A DNA stretch of 64,000 nt, taken from positions 2,200,992 through 2,264,991 of the forward strand of contig NW_008805071.1 of assembly GCF_000004825.1 (NCBI RefSeq). The letters are read 5' to 3'. The notes under the pieces are model-generated. The model saw only the letters and a list, made by a program, of their open reading frames with translations, was not told the DNA's origin and searched no databases. The translations under genes were made by a program, and so were the position numbers. Source of the stretch: Heterostelium album PN500 (Eukaryota; Evosea; Eumycetozoa; Acytosteliales; Acytosteliaceae). Shown one piece after another: positions 47,481 through 57,345 of the stretch (position 1 is its first letter; every line of letters starts with the position of its first letter).

Positions 47481-48776
47481 TATTTTGTATTATGATTATT
47501 TTATTATTTTTTTTTTCTAAAAGTATTTTTACAACATTAACTCTGTCTAAAAACATTGATTTGTGGAATAAACTTGATGAACTTGTTATAGTTATGACCA
47601 AATACAATGTAATATTGATCATCAAGTTTTCTAATGTTGCAACTCTTATTATTAAGGTAATCTTCAAAGGAAATGTTGTCAACCATTTTTATCGTTGGAA
47701 ATAAAACTTGTGATAATTTTATGTTTTGAACAGAGTCTGGGAGAATTCCTTCTGGAATAACAATGTCATCTCTTCGATCTTGAATGAAAAGATTATTCAC
47801 AGAGTTTGGAATAATTCCTGGACATGTGAAACTGTTCATATTGAGAACGTTGAGTGTTTTCAACGATGACGGAAGTGTGTTCTGATTGAACCGAAAGTCA
47901 CACCATGTGGAAATCTCAAGGGTTTCAACGCCAAATGGAATGACTCTGAGTGTTTGCAACCTCTCATAGTCGGTGAAATCATTGAGACGCAAACACTTGA
48001 TATCCAAACCGTCAAGAGATTCCTGTTTGAATGCCGATACTTGTAGACTTTCCAAGTGATAGAGTGAGCGATCCGGGAACAATTCTTTAATGTCATACTC
48101 AGAATTAGAGAGATTCAGATGTCTGATAGAGGTGGGTAATGCCGATTGTAACGTTAGTGTGGGGGAAATGTACAGTCTTGTCAGTGATTTTGGTAGGTCA
48201 CATAGATCTAAATAAGAATTGCCAACTAACTTTAGTGATCGAAGATTCTCGAGATTCTTGATTGACATCATCCACGACACTGGCGCATTATGTAGTTTTA
48301 TTAAAGAGTTTGGTAGTACGTTTGAATCAATATAGATATCTTTGCCATGGTGAACGAATTCCTGTAGATTTGGTGTTAATGATCCAACTTTGAGATAGTT
48401 ATTGGGTGCATACTCCAAGATCTTAAAGACCTTCAGTGAAGTTGGTAATACTCCAGGTTCCAATATTTGGTTGAGTGTATTAACCTCGAAACTCTCCAGA
48501 GTATCAGGTAATGCACCTACTTCAATCCTCTGATTGAAATTACCGTGAAGTTTCAGCTTCTCCAGATTTGGTGGAAAACAACCTTTGAACAATGGTTCAT
48601 TAAAAAAATGCTCGAAAGATAGTGAGGTAATATTGGTTGGTATTCGATGTTTTAAAGTCATACACTCCTTTATACTAGTTACTTTAGATTGGCCAATCAA
48701 ATCATAGAGTCTTGTAAATAGTTTATCTGACTTGTCTCCATACTGTAATTGTTTGCTCATCGATATATTACAGTAT
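47481..48776 (-). pseudogene. FNIP-repeat exon of copy B, split from its F-box exon
   Basis: The frame parallels exon 2 of copy A with over 90% matching sequence by eye. At the 3' end a 2-base loss (AACTTGATGAACTTG versus AACTTGCAATGAATTTG in copy A) shifts the frame, so the intact tail 'FLDRVNVVKILLEKK' lies in another frame and the ORF stops at 47537. At the 5' end homology stops near 48763, followed by a few bases and the AGTAT duplication (48772-48776) beside the LTR. The apparent start of the open frame ([13 protein letters not shown] at 48808) is LTR sequence, not part of the original gene. Confidence 0.8.
48772..48776. repeat. Target-site duplication AGTAT (left)
   Basis: AGTAT lies immediately left of the LTR start TGATTATT and is repeated at 52654-52658 immediately right of the other LTR. 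Five bases is typical of Ty3/gypsy integration. Confidence 0.75.
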
Positions 48777-49160
48777 TGATTATTATTATTATTGTTATTT
48801 ATGTCCATAGTAGTTAATAATAATATATAATTAATTAAATAAAGTATTTAGTTTTGTTTATAGATTTAGTTTTATTTATATATTTAATGTTAGATCTTCT
48901 GTCTATATTTCTTGTTCTTTCTGTATCTCTATCTGGGATATTTATATCTGTTGTTTGTTGGTATTTTACATTATTATTCCGAATTGTAGTATAGTTGATT
49001 CGTTGAATATAATAAAATCATCTGGATGATTTGTATGCTGGATTATATGTTGAATATAATTATCTGAATTGTAATATTAATTATTGGGTTAATTGTATAT
49101 TGATATGTTGGTAGTTGAATTGTGTTAATTATCTATATTATCTAATATTATTGGATAACA
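48777..49160 (-). repeat. LTR, 3' copy (384 bp)
   Basis: It begins TGAT and ends AACA on the plus strand, so in element orientation it runs TGTTATCC...AATCA. Positions 48995-49160 are identical to 52479-52653 apart from a 9-base insertion (AGACAATAT) in the latter. The right copy is cut by the N gap, so only about 166 bases can be compared. Confidence 0.85.
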
Positions 49161-49170
49161 CTCCTCTTTC
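49161..49170 (-). other. Polypurine tract of LTR element
   Basis: In element orientation GAAAGAGGAG directly abuts the 3' LTR start TGTTATCC, the normal position for the plus-strand primer of reverse transcription. Confidence 0.7.
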
Positions 49171-50886
49171 TTAAAAAGAAGTATTCAAGAAGAATACAGC
49201 GGTGTTGGATTTGATCTTATGGTACTTTGACATAAGTTTATTGCGGTGATGTGGGTTGGTAACTGTCTCTAAGGCGTTTAGAATATTGTTCTCTCTAAAC
49301 AGTAAACTGTTAATATTGGCTACAGGGTTGAGGTTGTCGATTTTCTTGTTGAAATCGTTGATTTGTTTGGATGCATGTTTGGCGAGGATATGTCTTGAAA
49401 CCCATCCTACAGTATTACTTATTTTAACTAAATAATCAGTGTTACTAGTTAATCTTCTTTTAGATACTATTTTAAATGATCTTTTCTGAATCATTTCGAA
49501 TAATTCCGGCGATATTGCAAATTTCATAATACTATTTATTAAAAGGTTAGATTCCTCTGTTACTTTGTTGTGAGGGTAATCTATTACTGATTCCTTTTCT
49601 TCTAAAGTTCTTAAAAGATTTATAAATGTATTTGGGCTAGATTTATTATTATTTAAAATTTCTCTAACTTTAAGATATGTATTTTTTTCAGGATTTAAGA
49701 TTCTCGATAACTGTAAATCTGAAAAATGTCCTTTAGGTTCTAATGACGAATCAATACTTGATATATCAGTCATCAAATCATTTAAATCTTCAAGATCAGA
49801 GATATCATCTTCGTCTTGATTAATTTCATCTTGATGATTAACTACGTCGTCTTGATCCATAGTTTCATCTGTGATTTCGTCTTCATTACTGATATCAGAC
49901 ATTTTTACATCGGATATTAATTCATCATTATTTAGAAAAGAATCTAATTTTTCTACTGGAATGTATTCTCTCTCGTTCACGTCATCCTTTGGAGCGTGTT
50001 TAAAGTATTTTACGTGCAACGTTTTAGACGTTGTTCTAATTCTTGAAACTCCAGAGATATAATCTCTTATAGTTATATTTAAATTTTGTTTGTCAATATC
50101 GATGATCTCATAGGGACCAGCGTATACTGCTTCTAATTTGTTCCACTTCTTGGAAGGTCTCTTTTCCTTTACATACACTTTATCACCGATCTTAAAATCA
50201 TTATACTTTTTATTTTTATTATAATTAGACAACATCTTGTTTCTAATCTTAATTAAGTTATTTCTAACATTTATAATGATTGTAGAGGTATAATTTAATA
50301 ATGATTCAATCTCATTATCGTTCACTGTATCACTTGGTTCTCTATTTAAAGGAACTGCCAAGTCGGCGACAGTAGATGGATTTCTACCATAAGCAATTAA
50401 GAATGGTGTATAATTTGTAGAAGTAGATTTAGTATTATTTAATCCAAACTGAATTGTATCTACATGTTGATACCAATTTCTGTTTAAATCATTTTCTTTG
50501 TCTTCGATTAATAACTTTCTTAAAGTATTTTTAATCGCTCTAATCACTATCTCAGCTTGTCCATTAGCTTGTTGATGATCAGCTGTAGTGAAATTAAGTT
50601 TGATATTTAATAATTTAGCAAATTCTTTCCAAGTTCTGGAAGTTAGTTTGCTGTCTCTATCGCTGGAGATGTATAATGGTACTCCGTGTATCTTTATAAA
50701 CTCGCTTTTGAATAATCTAGCAAGTTCTAAAGAAGTATATGTGCTATGCGTGGGTATTAATGTAGTATACTTTGAAAATCTATCTACGATTACCCAGATT
50801 TGATTGAATTTTCTACCATTACTATCTTCCACTTCATTTAAATTCGTAATAAAGTCACATGACAGCAATACTCCTAAATATGACAA
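49171..50886 (-). pseudogene. Retrotransposon integrase region (Ty3/gypsy), 5'-truncated
   Basis: 571 codons open. The integrase core has its three acidic residues in order: 'CDFITNL' (Asp), 'ISSDRDSKLTSRTW' (Asp) and 'QQANGQAEIVIRAIKNTLR' (Glu). Then comes 'NTKSTSTNYTPFLIAYGRNP' and a C-terminal GPY/F-type module ('VYAGPYEIIDID'). A long acidic tail (about 285-400) follows. The N-terminal His/Cys zinc finger and all upstream pol domains are missing at 50886, where the sequence turns abruptly into A/T-only DNA. No chromodomain recognised. Not functional alone. Confidence 0.85.
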
Positions 50887-51130
50887 ATTCTCTCAAATAT
50901 AAATAATAAATTTTAAAATATTTAATTTAAAAATATTTAATATTTAATTAATATTTACAAACAAATATAATAAATAAAACATTTATCAAATAAATAATAA
51001 AGAAAATTCAATAATAAATAAAATGTTTAAACACAGTTATAAAGAATAATTGTTAAATAATCTAAATTTATTTATTTTAATGTTTATTTTCAGTGGCAGT
51101 GCATGCACATCTGTGGTGTTGTCAATATAC
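50887..51130. other. A/T-rich junction after truncated integrase
   Basis: No gene. Repeated AATATTTAA-type motifs mark the abrupt end of retroelement homology. Confidence 0.4.
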
Positions 51131-51590
51131 TCAAAGGTTTATATTTGGGTATTGTTGGCAACATGCTAAATATGGAAAAAAGAAAAACAGAAAATAGATT
51201 CGAATTAGCTTAAATATTTATTAAAAAAAGAATTAACATACCATTAATATGAGAGGTTGCACAATGTCCAACCTTTTTGTTTGATAATGAAATTGTGAAA
51301 CATTCACATAAATTACATTCGAATCTGCTGGTGAGACGCGAAAAAGTAAAATATGTAATTAATGTTGAAAATTTATTTTTTTTATTTTCTAATATTTTGT
51401 TGAAAATATAATCTTCCAAATCAGTGATATAAATCATAAGATTCCTCTTTAAATTAAGTTGGAATTGATTTATATGGATGATGTTGTTGTTTATGTTGTT
51501 GTTATTGCTGTTGTTATTGATTTCATATGTGAGATCAATGATTTCTTCTGTATACTTGTTTTCCTTTGTTAAATCAATTATAATCTTCAT
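51131..51590 (-). CDS. Small protein with two SIM-like motifs and BED-like finger
   Basis: Exons 51590-51242 and 51165-51131 (76-base intron, GTATGT...TATTTAG) join exactly to 127 aa. Residues 3-8 (IIIDLT) and 16-21 (EIIDLT) are consensus SUMO-interacting motifs with flanking acidic residues. After an Asn repeat, about residues 80-115 have 'YFTFSR...FECNLCE' and 'NKKVGHCATSH', that is C-x2-C-x13-H-x4-H with a preceding aromatic pair, the layout of BED/C2H2 zinc fingers. The second exon adds 'CCQQYPNINL'. It may be a domesticated or transposon-derived SUMO reader or a STUbL-like fragment (no full RING). It sits inside the LTR element's bounds beside a hAT remnant. Confidence 0.5.
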
Positions 51591-52124
51591 TCTTAATATA
51601 AATTGTTTTTTCTATACAAAAATGAAAATATGATTTGCTATTTATATTAAATTCTATACTATCAAAGTAATGAATGAGTTTACAGTAAAAAATAATATTT
51701 TACAATATTATATAAAAAGTTAAAAAAGTTAAAAAGATTACAAAATATATTATTCAAAAAATAAAGTTTTACAACAAAAGATAATTAAAATGATCAGAAA
51801 ATAGTTATTTTTGAAAATTCTGTAAGTTAACATGAGATAGAGTTCTAAATAGTTTTGTAAACAAGTATATATCCACATTAAATTGTGAACAAATACTCAA
51901 GCAAATCATATAAAATAAACAAGAAGTGTGAGTAATGTTTATAAACACTGAGAAAAAAAAATTGAAAAGAAGAGAGAGAATATATATATATATATATGGT
52001 TGAAATAGGTGAGTAAATAAATTTAAATAAATCAATAATTCTCAATTTACAATTATATTTATGATAAAACAGAAAATAAATAAATACAGATACAACAGTG
52101 AATGATATTTTAAGTGTTATATCA
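51591..52124. other. A/T-rich spacer inside the element
   Basis: No supported gene. A TA run is at 51980-51999. The region ends at the candidate hAT terminus beginning 52125. Confidence 0.35.
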
Positions 52125-52378
52125 CAGTGCTGTGATTTGGATTATTCAACACTCCTCAGTACTATTAATAGATGAATATTATTAAATTTAATTGATTTAT
52201 TTAATTGATTATTTGATAAAATCTAATTTAGAAATGCTGTTAGAACAGACTTGTGATTTGATAACTGTTTTCCCAAGAGACCACCTATTTTTAGTGAGCA
52301 TGTCAGAGCTGTAACGGAATTCAATCTCTGCAGGTGTAGATGTGCATTGAATGGCGAGATAGTCTCTAGCAATCCTAG
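52125..52378 (-). pseudogene. hAT transposase tail with candidate terminal repeat
   Basis: Minus-strand frame 52378-52209 reads 'RIARDYLAIQCTSTPAEIEFRYSSDMLTKNRWSLG...VCSNS', closely following the hAT dimerisation domain (A-R-D-Y-L-A-I-x-x-T-S-x-P-x-E...S...D...K-R-x-x-L). The usual S-E-R-x-F-S is changed to A-E-I-E-F-R. CAGTGCTGTGATTTGG at 52125-52140 has the form of a hAT terminal inverted repeat (CAGTG...) and lies 68 bases beyond the stop, where the 3' end should be. TTATATCA before it could be an 8-bp target duplication. The 5' part is lost in the N gap. Confidence 0.7.
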
Positions 52379-52478
52379 NNNNNNNNNNNNNNNNNNNNNN
52401 NNNNNNNNNNNNNNNNNNNNNNNNNNNNNNNNNNNNNNNNNNNNNNNNNNNNNNNNNNNNNNNNNNNNNNNNNNNNNN
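52379..52478. other. Assembly gap (100 N)
   Basis: Exactly 100 Ns, the usual code for a gap of unknown length. Left flank is hAT sequence, right flank is LTR. Confidence 0.98.
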
Positions 52479-52653
52479 TTGATTCGTTGAATATAATAAA
52501 ATCATCTGGATGATTTGTATGCTGGATTATATGTTGAATATAATTATCTGAATTGTAATATTAATTATTGGGTTAATTGTATATTGATATGTTGGTAGTT
52601 GAATAGACAATATTGTGTTAATTATCTATATTATCTAATATTATTGGATAACA
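52479..52653 (-). repeat. LTR, 5' copy (partial at gap)
   Basis: Matches 48995-49160 exactly except for the 9-base insertion at the 'GTTGAAT/TGTG' junction. It ends GGATAACA and is followed by AGTAT. Near-identity of the LTRs indicates recent insertion or conversion. Confidence 0.85.
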
Positions 52654-53121
52654 AGTATGGAATCCTCATCGAGGCCTTTACTATATTTTGATCTATTTCA
52701 TCTATACTTTCAATTGAATCTTTAGGAAATAGACATAAATATAGTTGAAGTTAACAATCAATAGTTTGTTCAAAGATATTAAGTGTAAAGAAAATAATTA
52801 CCTAGATCTACTATATGTATCATAAATACTAAAATAGCTGTCTTTTAATACCACTAATATCGAACATTGTTTCTTTTGGCTGATTGATTCATATATTAAT
52901 GATCTAAATGAATTCAATGTGATTCTTGAACTATCTTTATCAATACAATATAAACTATTGCTATCAAACAATAGATATCTATTTCTATTTTCAAACCACC
53001 TTTTACAAACTAAACTAAAACAAATCTTATCGATATTGTCTTTCAAATTATAAACAATGATTGATAATAAAACATGTGAAAGATTTACAAATTTATGTGT
53101 TTCATTATTATTGATAGACAT
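52654..53121 (-). pseudogene. F-box exon of FNIP gene copy B
   Basis: 53121-52798 encodes the same F-box start as copy A (MSINNNETHKFVNLSH..., 'CFSLVCKRWFENR'). One extra base in 'GATACATATAG' (copy A: GATCATATAG) shifts the frame just before the conserved donor at 52803, giving a false end 'TYSRSR'. The intron and first bases of exon 2 follow (to about 52670) with the same acceptor as copy A. Upstream, 53122-53190 still matches the copy A promoter. Together with 47537-48776 this was one gene. Confidence 0.8.
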
Positions 53122-53267
53122 CTTTAGAGAACTATAAAAATCTGTTGTTTTAAAAACAAGAAATCAATTCAACTAATTTACTTTAAAGAACTTATTTTAT
53201 AACACCAAGACAGTTTTTTCACCCTATCAACAAAAATTGTTATTTAATTTAATGGTAATAATAAGAT

Positions 53268-55226
53268 TTATAGTTTTGTTATTATAGTTGAACCACAGAA
53301 TGATCTATCGGATTGATCATCTTTTAGGATTTGATTCCATTTGTTAGTCTCGATTGAATATACGAAATTATGATCTTTTCCTTGGAGTGAGTAGATGTTG
53401 TTTTCGTTGGGACCTGCTTGGTGGTAGATCAACTGATTGTTGGCACTGATATTCTTGGTGGCACTCAGCATCTTGACGTGAGCAGTTTCAATGTTGATTC
53501 GAATAAAGTTGGTCGACGACTGTATGTAGATATTGCCTTTACCGTCGAAACAAGAGATACGTGCATTCGGAACGTGCTGGAGAAGATCGATTGCCAAGTT
53601 GACAGTGGTGAAATTGACGGGATCGAATTTAATGATACGCTTCTGTATGGGAATGACCGAGTAGAGATGACCTCTATAGAAGAACGACAAGTGATGATAG
53701 GAGGTGTTGTTGATGGTTGCATACTTTTCAAACTTGTGGGTGCGAATGTGATATCTTGAGATTATTGTATTCGACTTGATATTGCCATCGAGCAAGTAGA
53801 TATAGTCTTTAGAGTCGTAGCAAACCGAGATGCAATTGCATTCGCCGACGCCAGTCATCTCTGCATCGATATCGATCAGCCTACTCGAGATGGAGAATCG
53901 TTGGTATCTATTGGAACGTCTTAGACCACCGCCAAACTTGTAGATGTGATCACCGATTGCAATGACAGAATTGAACGACCAACGATCCTCTGATTTTATC
54001 GGTACCTGTTCAATCTTTAGACTGTCAAAGGGAATGTTACCGTTGATGAAATTGGCAATCGGGATCAACGAGATCTTACATTCATTGTCGGTAGAGAACA
54101 GGTAGGTTACCATCGATTGTTGTTGAGCGAACAGTGCTCTATCGATAAGTGACAGTTTTACCGATTGATTAATATCATTCTTTACCGTGTTGATCAACTG
54201 GTTGTTTATTATGAATCTAAATAGTGTCTTTTCATTACAACTAGATGTCAAGCTATTATTCAACCTCGCAATACTCTTGTGTTGTAATACCATATGTAAT
54301 AATGAACTATCATCACATTTATTAACAATACTGTTGTTGATATTATTATTATTGTTATTATTGTTATTTGTATTATCAGATGGTTGATAGAATAAAGTAC
54401 TATTATTCTTATGAAGAAAATCATTGAAACTCAATGATTCCTCCATAGATTTGATAATCGATGATAGATGATATCGATCGGTTGTATCTGCCACTGACAT
54501 TGTATCATCAGTTGATATAGATGCATCTATATCTGAATCTACATCCAATTCCAATGGTTGTAATTGTGTTATCGCTGTTAAATTACTCGTTTGATTTATT
54601 GTTGTTGATGATATTAAATTATTATCAACATTTGTATTAATATTATTATTATTATTATTTGTTGTTGTTGTTGTTGTTGTACTATTAATATTAGTTGTTG
54701 TATTTATACCATTTTTTGTATTTAGTTGTTTTTTTATTTGATTGATTATGGTATTCAATGATTTCAATTCACATAACTGATTATTTATTTGTTGTTCTAT
54801 TATTTCTTTGTCGGTGATGATCGGTTTCTTTAACTTGTGTTCCTGTACGACAAGATAATCGTGAAGCTCTTGGAATTTACTTGTTATATCATTCTCTGTC
54901 TTTGTCAACTCTTGATAGAGAGACACCTTTGACTTTACAGAACTATATAACAATTCAACATTCGTTTGAATATCACTAAATATTCCTGTTATTTTATTTG
55001 TATTTTTATTATCACCAATACTATTAATAGTGATAATTTGATTACTATTAATTTGACTACTATTACTTTGATTATTATTATTTATATTTATTAATATTGT
55101 TTTTATGTCATCGATATGATCGAATGAATGACCATTATGAAGTGGTGTACATCTTGAACACAAAATCATATGACAATTTAAACAAATTAATTTAAGTGAT
55201 TTTTGATGAGTATTACATCTTTCCAT
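53268..55226 (-). CDS. B-box/propeller-like protein, paralogue 3
   Basis: Single exon, 652 aa. It has an N-terminal B-box (CNTHQKSLKLICLNCHMILCSRCTPLH..H), Asn/Thr-rich linkers (several N and T runs), a coiled coil about 90-165, and a C-terminal region of repeated strands: 'HIYKFGGGLRRSNRYQRFS', 'IYLLDGNIKSNTIISRYHI', 'LYSVIPIQKRIIKFDPV', 'IYIQSSTNFIRI'. The tail 'KWNQILKDDQSDRSFCGS' aligns with paralogue 2. It is the most diverged of the three and has less A/T-biased codons in the propeller half. Role unknown; probably a protein-interaction scaffold. Confidence 0.85.
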   Translation of the reverse strand: MERCNTHQKSLKLICLNCHMILCSRCTPLHNGHSFDHIDDIKTILININNNNQSNSSQINSNQIITINSIGDNKNTNKITGIFSDIQTNVELLYSSVKSKVSLYQELTKTENDITSKFQELHDYLVVQEHKLKKPIITDKEIIEQQINNQLCELKSLNTIINQIKKQLNTKNGINTTTNINSTTTTTTTNNNNNNINTNVDNNLISSTTINQTSNLTAITQLQPLELDVDSDIDASISTDDTMSVADTTDRYHLSSIIKSMEESLSFNDFLHKNNSTLFYQPSDNTNNNNNNNNNINNSIVNKCDDSSLLHMVLQHKSIARLNNSLTSSCNEKTLFRFIINNQLINTVKNDINQSVKLSLIDRALFAQQQSMVTYLFSTDNECKISLIPIANFINGNIPFDSLKIEQVPIKSEDRWSFNSVIAIGDHIYKFGGGLRRSNRYQRFSISSRLIDIDAEMTGVGECNCISVCYDSKDYIYLLDGNIKSNTIISRYHIRTHKFEKYATINNTSYHHLSFFYRGHLYSVIPIQKRIIKFDPVNFTTVNLAIDLLQHVPNARISCFDGKGNIYIQSSTNFIRINIETAHVKMLSATKNISANNQLIYHQAGPNENNIYSLQGKDHNFVYSIETNKWNQILKDDQSDRSFCGSTIITKL

Positions 55227-55674
55227 CTTTTAATAATTATTATATTTGTTGTCTAGGTAAAAAAATAGAATAGAATTACAGTGTTTTTTAAATATCGATG
55301 ATAGATAGATCTTTTTTTATTTTATCTTATATCTTCTTTTATTTATCAATCTTAAGAGGTCTGAAAGTGTTGCGTTTGACACTCTAAATCAAACTTTTAC
55401 TGATCACTTTTTGGGCACCAAAACAAAAGTTCTTTGAAAAATAAGACAAAAATAAAAAAATTAAAAAAATCGATGAAAAAAACTACTACAATTTTGGTAA
55501 AACATTGCTGGTCAAATTTCATGACTCATATGAACTACAACAAAAATAACCACACATTATTTTTTTTAATTAAAATAGTGTTATAATATATTTTTGAATT
55601 TTATTACCATAGTATTGTGATATATGTTTAAAAATATAATAATAACAACAGTATTATAAAAAAATAAATAAATA
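55227..55674. promoter_or_regulatory. Divergent intergenic between B-box and ZFPL1 genes
   Basis: 448 bases with genes starting on both sides, so it should contain both promoters. It is A/T-rich with homopolymers and no specific site recognised. Confidence 0.4.
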
Positions 55675-56774
55675 ATGGGTATTTGTAAATGTAAAAAGAG
55701 ATCAGATGAATTCTGTTATTTACACAAAAAGTTTATATGTGATGGTTGTGTAGTCACTGATCATCCAACTGTATGTCATGTCATTTACTTTGATCATCAT
55801 CATCATCATCATTATTATCATGATAATAATCATCTATTTCATCTTCTAATTCTTCAAAAAACTAACAAATTGTCTATTTAAATTATATAGTGTCATATAG
55901 GATCATATGTAGATTGGTTAACAGATAGTGAGTTTGAAGAGTCGGTATGTGGAGTATGCAAAGGTGAACTATCTAAAGAGAATTCTGTTCGTTTGCTATG
56001 CTATGGTAAGTTGATTAGTTAGATATTTTAGGATTTGATATTAATATATTTATATTATATATTAGATCTATTTCATCCAGAATGTATTGATGTATATGCA
56101 TGTTCATTACCTGCAACAACTGCACAAGCTGGATATGCTTGTCCGACATGTATGGTATGTAGTTAGATTTGTTAGATTAGTTAGATTAGACGATAGATGA
56201 TAGATGATGATGATGATGATGATTGGTTAATCGATTGGCTAATTGATTGATATGATTACCATTTAGAAACCAATATTACCACCAAATGATAAAGTAGATG
56301 GATTGTCTAGAAGTATTAGAAAGACGTTTGGAGTCTCTTCATGGGCGGAACCATTCCTTGGATCTGCACACAAGTTGCAGGTAAGTCATCCAGGTTCGGC
56401 GATGGGTGGCAATAGTACTGGTGCGACGACTACAGGTAGCAACGGCGGTACTAATATTGGTAGCAATGGAAGTAATAGTAATCATTTAACATCACCCAGT
56501 TCCAATCCGACATCACCAACCACTTCACATGTCGATTTGACCTCGCTGACGGGTCAGATCAATCAATCGCTACTCGAAGAGACACCGCCACTCGCACATC
56601 TAAATAACAATCCGTACGGACTTGCTATCAGAAAGCCACAACAACCATCATCAAAGAATGATACTGTCATTCAATTTCAAAACAACCAGATCGACGATGA
56701 AGAAGATAAATATAACAAGAAGAGTTTGATTTCACTAAACAGTATTTCAAGGTATGTTGAATATCCATATGATT

Positions 56775-56849
<75 letters not shown>

Positions 56850-57030
56850 ATTCATAGATATTAAGAAAGAAGAAATTTATTAACAAATTTCATCAAAACA
56901 TCATTATCATAGGTTTAAAGATGAGAACAAGATTAGATTTTATTTGATAGTTATATTTATGATTGCTGGATTTTTATATTTAGTCGTTAGAATGCGGACT
57001 CCCACAGAAGAAGGTTTGATTGAAGAATAA
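55675..57030 (+). CDS. ZFPL1-like Golgi zinc-finger membrane protein
   Basis: Five exons (55675-55770, 55891-56005, 56066-56154, 56267-56751, 56913-57030) join to exactly 300 aa. The N terminus MGICKCKKRSDEFCYLHKKFICDGCV is B-box-like, followed by a RING/PHD-like block (VCGVCKGELSKENSVRLLCYDLFHPECID...AGYACPTCM, about 50-100) and 'KPILPPND', the hallmark order of zinc finger protein-like 1. A Gly/Ser/Asn-rich linker follows. The C-terminal 'FYLIVIFMIAGFLYLVV' is a single membrane anchor with a short lumenal tail. ZFPL1 is a cis-Golgi integral membrane protein that supports cis-Golgi integrity. Intron 4 carries a long CAT microsatellite. Confidence 0.9.
56776..56850. repeat. (CAT)n microsatellite in intron 4 of ZFPL1-like gene
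   Basis: About 25 uninterrupted CAT units within the intron 56752-56912. It gives a spurious poly-Met frame on the other strand. Confidence 0.95.
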
Positions 57031-57345
57031 GAATTTAAACTAAAGAAGGAGAAATGAAATGAAAGGAAAGGAAATCGATATCGATCAAGAAATGATGATT
57101 GGATGATATATTTTACAATCAAAGTAAATCAATCATTTTTGTATTTGGAGAAAGAGCAAAGGAGGAATAGAAATTTTAATTATTACTATATATATTAGTT
57201 TTATTAAATAAATAAGTTATTGTAATTCAATACTAGTTTGATTTTTTGTTGGCGTTGTTGGTTGGTTGGTTGTTTCTGATGTTTTGGTTAAAAAAAAAGA
57301 AGAAATGATTGTGGTCGATTATTATTACTATTATTACTATTATTA

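Larger units (their letters stand above)
48777..52653 (-). mobile_element. Ty3/gypsy-like LTR retrotransposon, internally rearranged
   Basis: Two LTRs, a polypurine tract and an integrase ORF lie between AGTAT duplications. The element is on the minus strand. Beyond the integrase (after about 50887) no protease, reverse transcriptase or RNase H is seen. Instead there is A/T-rich DNA, a small spliced gene, a hAT transposase tail and the 100-N gap. It is either a deleted element carrying other insertions or one whose missing parts fall in the gap. It separates the F-box exon (52804-53121) from the FNIP exon (47537-48776) of copy B. Confidence 0.8.

Noticed and set aside
47860-48096. Secondary minus-strand ORFs inside both FNIP genes (also 43631-43867)
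   Set aside because: They are conserved between copies only because the overlapping FNIP frame is; no independent start or motif.
56667-56855. Poly-Met minus-strand ORF
   Set aside because: Caused by the CAT repeat in intron 4 of the ZFPL1-like gene.
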